DNA from: Thalassovita sp.
GTDB taxonomy: Bacteria > Bacteroidota > Bacteroidia > Cytophagales > Flammeovirgaceae
Reading direction: 5' to 3'
Assembly: GCA_002729595.1 (NCBI GenBank)
Contig: PBYL01000238.1
Coordinates: 1 to 35,561 of the forward strand
Length of the DNA: 35,561 bases
The notes beneath the pieces are model-generated. The model worked only from the letters and a program-made list of their open reading frames with translations, made no database searches and had not been told where the DNA came from. Of the stretch, positions 26,227-33,167 are shown piece after piece; position 1 is the stretch's first letter, and every line of letters starts with the position of its first letter. Both the position numbers and the translations under genes were made by a program.

Positions 26227-26462
26227 GTATAGGTTAAAAAAATTGAGATTAAAAAAATACTCAATGATTTTAGCAAAAACCGATCAAAATTCAAACACTT
26301 AAGCCAATTAATATTTCGGAAATAAGGTGTACCTCAATTAAAACAACTATTATAATTGCTTAGCATGATATTCTATTTTAATTGAAAGTAGTTTTGTACT
26401 AGAAGTTTAAACTAGAGTTTGTCGAATTGATAATCTTTGGTATTAAGAATATGTGAAAAGTA
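26227..26462. other. Intergenic region between two minus-strand genes, no gene seen
   Basis: 236 AT-rich bases between the SDR start and the stop of the lipocalin-like gene. A TAGTTTTG box at 26389-26396 faces plus, toward no sense gene, and has no -33 box at a sensible distance. No terminator or small frame was recognised. Confidence 0.5.
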
Positions 26463-26870
26463 TTAAATGCTACAAGGATATTTTACAGCTTTCATATACA
26501 GTGTCATTTCATTTTTCCAGTCTTCTTCAACCTTTAAAACCAAATGAGTTTTGTCTACCGCTTTTACTGAAAAAAAATCGACTTTATCTATAAGTTGGTA
26601 GGTGAGTTTTATTTTTTGGTTAGATTCATCATATTCCCATTTCCCTTGAAAACAAGTGCCTCCATCAACTCTAATAAAAGTAAAGTCATCTCTTAAGTCC
26701 AAATAGTCTTGTTTCTCTATATCTGATGGACTCATTACTGTTCCTCTGATGCTAGATTTATCAAATTGCCATGTTCTGGCTAATGTTAAAAAATCATTCT
26801 GACCATATGTAATATTTGCTATCAGTAAGAGACTGCAAATTTGAGATATGTTTAAAAACAGCAATTTCAT
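26463..26870 (-). CDS. Small secreted protein, lipocalin-like layout
   Basis: 135 residues with a signal peptide (hydrophobic 3-20, probable cleavage before QNDF after TYG). The mature part has TWQFDKSSIRG, FTFIRVDGGTCFQGKWEYDESNQKIKLTY and later strands, an order seen in lipocalin-like proteins of Bacteroidota that measure a residue fall from W to a GxW repeat. Two cysteines (in GTCFQG and YPCSI) may form a disulfide. The ligand and role are unknown. It is divergent from the SpoIIE-type phosphatase gene. Confidence 0.7.
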   Translation of the reverse strand: MKLLFLNISQICSLLLIANITYGQNDFLTLARTWQFDKSSIRGTVMSPSDIEKQDYLDLRDDFTFIRVDGGTCFQGKWEYDESNQKIKLTYQLIDKVDFFSVKAVDKTHLVLKVEEDWKNEMTLYMKAVKYPCSI

Positions 26871-27105
26871 TTTGAGTTTTAGTTAGATTAAAACAAGAAT
26901 CTGGTCGTATGATGTTTGTCAATTTCCCTGGTCTTTATCTAATGATGTTTCAATTTAAATAATGGTTGCTTAATCGAATAAAAAAAAATTGCATTTAACA
27001 CATCTTTAACGTTTGTGGTGATTGGCAGATAAGATGCATGAGTGGTTGAAAATGGACAATATTAAGCCAAAAACTACATTTAATCTATAGTTAAACTTAT
27101 CTCAT

Positions 27106-28371
27106 ATGCATCATTCATCTAGTCAGGAAGAATACATTAAAGAACTGGAAGAAAAACTCAAATCTAAAGATAGAAAAATTGATGTTTTAAAAACACAATT
27201 AAAAGAGCGTAGGGTAGAAGGGAGCAAAATTCTGAATGAAATTAGGCGAATGAATCAGAATATTGTTTCGAAAAAAATCGAATTTGCAGAAATCGTTGAA
27301 AAAGTTAAAAACTTTAATAACGAGTTTGTAGTTCATCATGAAGATGCTTTAAAGACAATTGATTTAGTTTATATGCTAAATCAAGACCTACTACTCGAAA
27401 ATGCAGATCTCAAAGATCAGAAAGTAAAACTTCTAGAAGCGAATGATAAATTGAAGAAGATTGCTAAAATCTGGGAGGAAAACTTTGAGAAAAACAATGA
27501 AGCTACTAACACACTTTTTGAAACAGAACAAAAACTGAGAGAGAAAAGTCAGAGGTTAGAAGCTGCATATGCGAAAACCTACCAAAAAATTACAGAGAGT
27601 ATAAATTATGCAAAAAAGCTACAGGAAGCAATGATGCCTGATAGTTTACCTGTTCAGCATAATTTGAGTGATACATTTATTTTCTGGCAACCTAAAGATA
27701 TCGTAAGTGGCGATTTTTATTGGATGTGTGAGAAAAACTATAAGATTATAGTGGCAGCAGTAGATTGTACTGGTCATGGGGTACCTGGTGCGATTATGAG
27801 TGCGGTTGGAATTAGATTGCTAAATGAGATAGTATTTGTAAAAGGTATTTTAGAACCAGCAGATATTCTTTATGAATTAGACAAGAATGTAAATAATATG
27901 CTTGTTCACTCCAAAGAAAAAAGAAGAGAGGGGATGGACGCTGCAATCTGTGTGATTGATAATATTCCCGAGTATTACAGAGAATATGTAGATGAGAAGA
28001 AGATTAAATATGCAGGAGCAAGACAGCCTTTTGTTTATATTAAAGATGGAGAGCTTAATCGTGTTAGGGGAGATAAAAAGTCTATTGGAGAGAAATCTCA
28101 ATTAATAGATAACGAAGACTTTAAGTATACTCAGCATGAGGTTTTAGTTGATAGTCCTGTTAGTTTTTATTTATTTAGCGATGGCTTTCAAGATCAGTTT
28201 GGTGGATTAGGTAAAAAGTTTTCTTTAAGAAGAATGGAGGAGATCTTTTTAGCTAATTACAAGAAGACTATGGAAGAGCAGAAAGATATCATCACGAATG
28301 AATTTATTATCTGGAAAGGTGATGAACAACAAATAGACGATGTAACTGTGATGGGATTTAAGGTTGTTTAA
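27106..28371 (+). CDS. SpoIIE-type PP2C serine phosphatase with N-terminal coiled coil
   Basis: 421 residues and no membrane segment. Residues 7-165 are highly charged and heptad-like, a long coiled coil ending in a signalling-helix-like stretch (KITESINYAKKLQEAMMPD). The phosphatase domain fills about 185-421: DIVSGDFYWM (Asp203), VAAVDCTGHGVPGAIMS (Asp220), EGMDAAICV, SFYLFSDGFQDQFGG and the final DDVTVMGFKVV supply the acidic residues that bind Mn/Mg. Such enzymes usually dephosphorylate STAS-type anti-sigma-factor antagonists or relatives. Two STAS-like proteins are encoded elsewhere in this window, but not next to it, so no partner can be named. Confidence 0.9.
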   Translation: MHHSSSQEEYIKELEEKLKSKDRKIDVLKTQLKERRVEGSKILNEIRRMNQNIVSKKIEFAEIVEKVKNFNNEFVVHHEDALKTIDLVYMLNQDLLLENADLKDQKVKLLEANDKLKKIAKIWEENFEKNNEATNTLFETEQKLREKSQRLEAAYAKTYQKITESINYAKKLQEAMMPDSLPVQHNLSDTFIFWQPKDIVSGDFYWMCEKNYKIIVAAVDCTGHGVPGAIMSAVGIRLLNEIVFVKGILEPADILYELDKNVNNMLVHSKEKRREGMDAAICVIDNIPEYYREYVDEKKIKYAGARQPFVYIKDGELNRVRGDKKSIGEKSQLIDNEDFKYTQHEVLVDSPVSFYLFSDGFQDQFGGLGKKFSLRRMEEIFLANYKKTMEEQKDIITNEFIIWKGDEQQIDDVTVMGFKVV

Positions 28372-28444
28372 CCTATTTTTTAATCTTTTCTCAAATCTTC
28401 TAGGAATTTTTTAAGGTGAATAAGGATTTTTTAAGCTAAACTGC

Positions 28445-28452
28445 TATATTTG
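28445..28452 (+). promoter_or_regulatory. Candidate -7 box of the rpsF-rpsR-rplI operon
   Basis: TATATTTG followed by CA is an exact match to the Bacteroidota -7 box TAnnTTTG and lies 40 bases before the rpsF start. No -33 TTTG is seen, but a near-tandem copy of GGATTTTTTAAG-like sequence (28403-28415 and 28423-28435, 20 bases apart) lies directly upstream. Confidence 0.55.
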
Positions 28453-28492
28453 CACCCTGAAAATTTTTGTTCAATCATCAAACCTTAAATAA

Positions 28493-28867
28493 ATGAGTTT
28501 GAAGCATTATGAGACAGTTTTCATAATCACTCCCATTCTATCTGAACAAGAGATAGAGGAGACTGTCGCAAAGTTTAAAAGCTGGCTCGAAGAGCATAAA
28601 GCTGAAATTTACCATGAGGAGAAATGGGGTCTTAAGAAACTTGCTTACCCTATTGACAACAAAACTACTGGTGTTTACCAATTGTTCGAGTTTAAAGCTG
28701 ATCCTTCTGTAATCCAAACGCTTGAAATCGAGTACAAAAGGGATGAGAAAATCCTTAGATTCTTAACCGTAAGCTTAGACAAATACGGAGTAGAATTTAA
28801 CGAAAAGAGAAGAAGCGGTGCATTTAAGAAAAAATCAGAAACATCTAAAGAGGAGGTAGCATCATGA
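28493..28867 (+). CDS. rpsF: 30S ribosomal protein S6
   Basis: 124 residues. The opening [23 protein letters not shown] and the [25 protein letters not shown] segment are diagnostic of S6; the C-terminal lysine/arginine-rich tail is typical. S6 pairs with S18 on the platform of the small subunit. The gene overlaps rpsR by four bases (ATGA), so translation is probably coupled. No S6:S18 leader with its CCG element was recognised in the 40 bases after the promoter. Confidence 0.97.
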   Translation: MSLKHYETVFIITPILSEQEIEETVAKFKSWLEEHKAEIYHEEKWGLKKLAYPIDNKTTGVYQLFEFKADPSVIQTLEIEYKRDEKILRFLTVSLDKYGVEFNEKRRSGAFKKKSETSKEEVAS

Positions 28868-29115
28868 CACTAGTTAACGAATCAGTAAACCGCGGAGAAG
28901 TTAAGAAAAAATACTGCAGGTTTAAAAAGCACAGAATTAAATATATCGATTATAAAGATCCTGATTTCCTTTCTAAATTCTTAAATGAGCAAGGAAAAAT
29001 CCTTCCAAGAAGAATTACAGGAACTAGTTTAAAGTATCAGAAGAAAGTTGCTAAGGCAGTAAAAAGAGCTAGACAAATAGCGCTTCTTCCTTATGTAACT
29101 GATGGTTTCAAATAA
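28864..29115 (+). CDS. rpsR: 30S ribosomal protein S18
   Basis: 83 residues. [38 protein letters not shown] and [21 protein letters not shown] are the S18 core. It has one cysteine only, so it is the zinc-free form. It overlaps rpsF by four bases and precedes rplI by 58 bases, the conserved order rpsF-rpsR-rplI. Confidence 0.97.
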   Translation: MTLVNESVNRGEVKKKYCRFKKHRIKYIDYKDPDFLSKFLNEQGKILPRRITGTSLKYQKKVAKAVKRARQIALLPYVTDGFK

Positions 29116-29173
29116 TCTTTATACCAGTTAGTGGATGATATTTTCATTTCACAATTTATTAAAAATATTAGTC

Positions 29174-29617
29174 ATGGAAATTATACTAAAAGATGATATA
29201 AAAGGGCTAGGTTATAAAGACGATGTTGTAACTGTAAAGCCTGGATACGGAAGAAATTATTTAATCCCTCAAGGATTAGCAATTTTAGCTACTGAATCTA
29301 ACAAGAAAATCCTTGCTGAGAACTTAAAACAAGCTTCTCACAAAGCAGAAAAAGTTAAAACAGAAGCTGAAGAGATTGCTAGTTCTATTGGAGATTTAGA
29401 ACTTTCTATTGGAGCTAAAGCTGGTGAGAGTGGTAAAATCTTTGGTGCTGTTACTGCACTTCAGATCGCTGATTCTCTTAAAGCTAAAGGTTTTGATATT
29501 GATAGAAGAAAAATTTCTTTTAACTCAGATATCAAAATGTTAGGAGAGTACACTGTAGTACTTGACCTTCATAAAGAGGTGAAAAAAGAAATTACTATTA
29601 AAGTTGTTGAAGAATAA
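29174..29617 (+). CDS. rplI: 50S ribosomal protein L9
   Basis: 147 residues from the ATG at 29174. An in-frame ATG at 29135 would add 13 residues, but MEIILKDDIKGLGYKDDVVTVK is the standard L9 start. The N-terminal RNA-binding domain has VKPGYGRNYLIPQGLA; a helical linker follows, then the C-terminal domain with KAGESGKIFGAVTALQIAD. L9 binds 23S rRNA near the L1 stalk. It is the last gene of the operon and is followed by a strong terminator. Confidence 0.97.
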   Translation: MEIILKDDIKGLGYKDDVVTVKPGYGRNYLIPQGLAILATESNKKILAENLKQASHKAEKVKTEAEEIASSIGDLELSIGAKAGESGKIFGAVTALQIADSLKAKGFDIDRRKISFNSDIKMLGEYTVVLDLHKEVKKEITIKVVEE

Positions 29618-29636
29618 TAGTAACTTTCAATAAAAG

Positions 29637-29677
29637 AAAAAGCCTGAATGTTAAATCATTCAGGCTTTTTCTTTTTT
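29637..29677. terminator. Terminator between rplI and the caspase gene
   Basis: A perfect 14-bp stem (AAAAAGCCTGAATG with CATTCAGGCTTTTT) has a 6-base loop and is followed by CTTTTTT. The A-rich left flank makes it suitable for the converging minus-strand gene too. Confidence 0.92.
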
Positions 29678-29686
29678 CTAACTATT

Positions 29687-32600
29687 CTATTCAACAATAA
29701 CTATCGGGAAATCTTGCCCGCGACTATAACCTGTTGGGTATTGAGGTTTGCCTCTAAACTTCTCACTTAGTTGTGGCACTCTATCTTCCAAATATCCTTT
29801 CAGCTCATTTACAGTAATTTTTTTGTCTTTTAATCCTCCATCTGCATTTCCTTTCATAGCTTCCAGAATCGAATAAGTGAATACTCCATGTCCTAATTCT
29901 TCAAATTCAGATGCAAACTCTTCTTGTCCACTAGCAGCTAATAATACTACACCGGCACTTCTTGCTAGCTGCATCATCGCTTTTTGTTCTTTAGGACCTC
30001 GGCTTACAAAAGAGCTTATTGCTCCACCAGATTGACAGGCATCGAGAACAATCAATTGTTTTTGGGCTTGAATTTTTCTTGAAAACTCCATTAACTCAGA
30101 AGAAGAAATAGCTTTTTCTGCTAACTGTTCTTCTGCTCCATAAACTTGGGTGACATCGTATGGGATTAAATAATATTCTGAATTTCTATTTGCATTTGCT
30201 TCAGCCAAAGCGCCATGCCCTGCATAGTAAAAAACAAAAACATCATTAGGTTGAGCATTTTCTACTACAGAATCTAGTACACTTCTGATATAAACTGCAC
30301 TTGCATTCTGATCGTAGATTTCATACTGGTTTATATTTTTGAAAATTTTATCGCTGCCATGTTTCAGTGTAGATATAAACTCAGATGCATCCGTTTTAGC
30401 TACATTTAATTTATAGTTTGGATTGAGATATTCATTAATTCCAATGCAAACTACATGTAAATTTGCCTGTGGTTTGTAGGGGCTATCATAAACAATATTC
30501 ATGATATCGTGCATAGATTCAGTCCTTTCGTTATTGAAAGCCATTGTACTAAATCTATTTTCTCCCTCAATTAATGTCGCATCAACTTCAATTTCAACGG
30601 TTTCACCATCTTCTGGTCTGTTTTTGTACTCAGTTCCTGTAGTGTATATTAATTTGCCATTTTGATATACTCTAATTTCATCTATTCCACCACCATTGTC
30701 TATAGTCTCAGATACAATTTTTACTTTTTCATTAGAGCTTGTATATGATCTAGTTTTTGTATCGAAACGAAGGTGTTTATTTACACTAACTGGATCTGCA
30801 AATTCAATATCATTTGGAATATTGACAAACTCAAAAATATTGAATTCCATATCATTAGGGTCTTCTCCATTTATAATTCTTGACCACAATTCTGGAGTGT
30901 AAAATTTCTCAAAATAAGATTCAAGAGGAATAACCTCGCTACCATTTACATAATGAAGCGCATTTTTAATACCTTCAATTGTTCCTTCAAAATATCCTCT
31001 TTGTGTTACTATCACATAATCTTCACCATTCTCCATAATGATAAGAGTTGCTAACTCTCTCATTTTAGCTAAATCCCATAAAGTGATTCTAGAATCATCT
31101 CCACCACTAACTAGATATTTACCATCTGGGCTAAATGAAATTTGATTTACATCTGCATCGTGGCTTTTAAGTTCATAAAGCTTTTTTCCTGTTTCTGTAT
31201 CCCATAGTATGATGCTTTTATCTCTGCTTCCAGAGGCTAAAATATTCTTTTTAGGATGCAATGCAAGGCATAGTACTTCGTCTTTATGTCCATTAAACTC
31301 ATTAATTATTGAGCCGTTTCCAGACCATTTTTTGATTGATTTATCGAATCCTGCAGTGAAAATAAACTGTCCATCATGACTAGTTTTTACTGCTCTAACA
31401 GCGCCTTCATTAGCTTTAGCTTTAGCTATTAAATTTCCGCTTGTTATATCCCAAACCTTGAGTAGGCTGTTGTGGCCTGCACTTAACAGAAATTTACCAT
31501 TTGGGCTGAAATCTAGATTCCAAGCAGGCTCATAGTATGCCTTTGTATTTCCAAATAGAGTATCAATTGATCTATAGGTATCTCTTTCCCAAAGAATAAC
31601 AGTTCCATCTGCACTGCCACTGGCAAATATTTTTCCGCTCGGGTGATAGGCTACTGAAAAAATACCTTTCCTATGTGCTTTAAAAATGTGCCTGTTATTG
31701 TTGCCATCTTTATCAGATTTCCAAACTACGGCTGTTTTATCAGCGCTGCCACTTAGAATTTCATTACCATTTGGAGCAAAAGCAATTGATCTAATATCTC
31801 CCTTATGACCTTGAAGCTTTTGGTAAATCTTACCAGATGGCATATCCCAAAGAATAATATCTTTTCCATCATTTACTATGGCTAATTTATCACCAGTAGA
31901 ATTGAAAGATAGACCCGTTATTTTTTTAGAATAACCTGTTAGCTTACAAATCATCTCACCCTTTTCTACATTAAGTACAACAGTTTGCTCTAGTTCATTT
32001 CCACAGGCAATTATATTTCCTTCTGGGTTATAGACAACTGATGAAATCCAGCTAAGTTTGGTAGGGAAGCTTTTTAAAAGTTTTCCATTTTGGCTTCTCC
32101 ACATATTAATTTGGTGATTTAAACCACCACTAATTATGTATCTACCATCAACACTATAACTAAAAGAATTAGAGTTGCCCAAGTTATCTGGTAGATTATA
32201 AAGCATTTCTCCGCTTACAATATCCCATGTTTTAATGGTTTTATCTTGGCTGCAACTGGCAAAAGACATTCCGTCTGGGTTGAATTTTACAGTGTTAATC
32301 TTTTCTGTATGTCCACAGTATTCTCTAAGCTTTTTATTATTGGATAGAGACCACAAAATTACTTTGTTATCCCAACCTCCACTCACTAAATATCTTCCAT
32401 TAGAATTAAATGTGAGTGTGCTTGTACTTTTCTCATGACCTTCGAAGCTATGTATCATTTTACCTGTAAGTACTTCCCAGATTTTGATACTTGTATCTGA
32501 ACTATCTTTAGAAAAATCACCAGAACCACTGGCCACTATTAAATCATCTGGGCTAAAAGCTACAGTTTGTATAGGGCTGGTATGTCCTTCTAATGTTTGT

Positions 32601-32926
32601 ATGTTCATACCTGTACTCACTTCCCAAACTTTTACTGTTTGGTCGTAGCTACCACTCACTAAAAGTTTTCCATCGCTACTAAAAGAAATCGCATTAACTT
32701 TAGAGCTATGTCCATCTAAGGTTCTTAAGATTCTACCTGAAGCAATATCCCAAAGCTTAATAACACCATCTGAAGCTGTAGTAGCAATGGTAGTATGTGA
32801 GGGATTAATAGTTACATATGTAGCTCTACCTTCATGACCGATTTGAGCAGTTAGTTTTGGACTTTGTGCATAAACAAGTGAGAAAGAAGAAAAAAATAGG
32901 AAAAATAATAAAAAGCATTTTCTCAT
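29687..32926 (-). CDS. Secreted WD40-repeat protein with C-terminal caspase-like protease domain
   Basis: 1079 residues from the ATG at 32926; a GTG at 32953 would add nine but puts extra polar residues before the signal peptide (MRKCFLLFFLFFSSFSLVYAQ). About residues 22-635 hold 14 WD40-like repeats, by eye two seven-bladed propellers, with recurring GH...LWD ends such as VKVWEVSTG and IILWDTETG. A linker domain (about 635-815) includes YVIVTQRGYFEGT. The caspase (C14) domain starts at about 820 (LHVVCIGINEY); the dyad is His904 in YYAGHG and Cys964 in LDACQSGG. The ending has NADGGLKDKKITVNELKGYL. The protease should be active outside the cytoplasm, with the propellers binding a partner or substrate. 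The architecture is known in Bacteroidota, but its target is not. Confidence 0.9.
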   Translation of the reverse strand: MRKCFLLFFLFFSSFSLVYAQSPKLTAQIGHEGRATYVTINPSHTTIATTASDGVIKLWDIASGRILRTLDGHSSKVNAISFSSDGKLLVSGSYDQTVKVWEVSTGMNIQTLEGHTSPIQTVAFSPDDLIVASGSGDFSKDSSDTSIKIWEVLTGKMIHSFEGHEKSTSTLTFNSNGRYLVSGGWDNKVILWSLSNNKKLREYCGHTEKINTVKFNPDGMSFASCSQDKTIKTWDIVSGEMLYNLPDNLGNSNSFSYSVDGRYIISGGLNHQINMWRSQNGKLLKSFPTKLSWISSVVYNPEGNIIACGNELEQTVVLNVEKGEMICKLTGYSKKITGLSFNSTGDKLAIVNDGKDIILWDMPSGKIYQKLQGHKGDIRSIAFAPNGNEILSGSADKTAVVWKSDKDGNNNRHIFKAHRKGIFSVAYHPSGKIFASGSADGTVILWERDTYRSIDTLFGNTKAYYEPAWNLDFSPNGKFLLSAGHNSLLKVWDITSGNLIAKAKANEGAVRAVKTSHDGQFIFTAGFDKSIKKWSGNGSIINEFNGHKDEVLCLALHPKKNILASGSRDKSIILWDTETGKKLYELKSHDADVNQISFSPDGKYLVSGGDDSRITLWDLAKMRELATLIIMENGEDYVIVTQRGYFEGTIEGIKNALHYVNGSEVIPLESYFEKFYTPELWSRIINGEDPNDMEFNIFEFVNIPNDIEFADPVSVNKHLRFDTKTRSYTSSNEKVKIVSETIDNGGGIDEIRVYQNGKLIYTTGTEYKNRPEDGETVEIEVDATLIEGENRFSTMAFNNERTESMHDIMNIVYDSPYKPQANLHVVCIGINEYLNPNYKLNVAKTDASEFISTLKHGSDKIFKNINQYEIYDQNASAVYIRSVLDSVVENAQPNDVFVFYYAGHGALAEANANRNSEYYLIPYDVTQVYGAEEQLAEKAISSSELMEFSRKIQAQKQLIVLDACQSGGAISSFVSRGPKEQKAMMQLARSAGVVLLAASGQEEFASEFEELGHGVFTYSILEAMKGNADGGLKDKKITVNELKGYLEDRVPQLSEKFRGKPQYPTGYSRGQDFPIVIVE

Positions 32927-32947
32927 GATATTGAGGAAATATGGTTT

Positions 32948-32959
32948 AATCACGTGATT
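32948..32959. repeat. 12-bp perfect palindrome upstream of the caspase gene
   Basis: AATCACGTGATT is fully self-complementary, lies 21 bases before the preferred ATG at 32926 and covers the alternative GTG start. It may be an operator, or chance. Confidence 0.35.
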
Positions 32960-33060
32960 TTATAATAGAATCTAATATTACAGCTGTTTGCTATAGCTTG
33001 TTTCTGGGAAAAACGGCTAGCAGAATTGAATATTTTGGATATAAATGTAGGAATGGATAT

Positions 33061-33130
33061 TAAAAGCAAAACCCATACGTCAAAGACATATGGGTTAAGG
33101 GTGTTTCTGAAATCGTCAGACTTTCTGACG
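33061..33130 (-). terminator. Tandem hairpins ending the type IX cargo gene
   Basis: On the minus strand, 38 bases after the stop codon, CGTCAG/CTGACG forms a hairpin (33130-33114). It is followed by a stronger 11-bp stem AACCCATATGT/ACGTATGGGTT (33096-33070) and a T-rich tail to 33061. The second is a good intrinsic terminator. Confidence 0.7.
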
Positions 33131-33167
33131 CTATATTATCATTGAAAATCATGCCAAGCCTTAAGAT

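Noticed and set aside
26389-26396. TAGTTTTG box on the plus strand as a promoter
   Set aside because: It has no -33 box and points into a minus-strand gene; the next plus-strand gene is 700 bases away.
28453-28492. An S6:S18 autoregulatory leader before rpsF
   Set aside because: The leader is only about 40 bases and no hairpin with the CCG bulge was visible.
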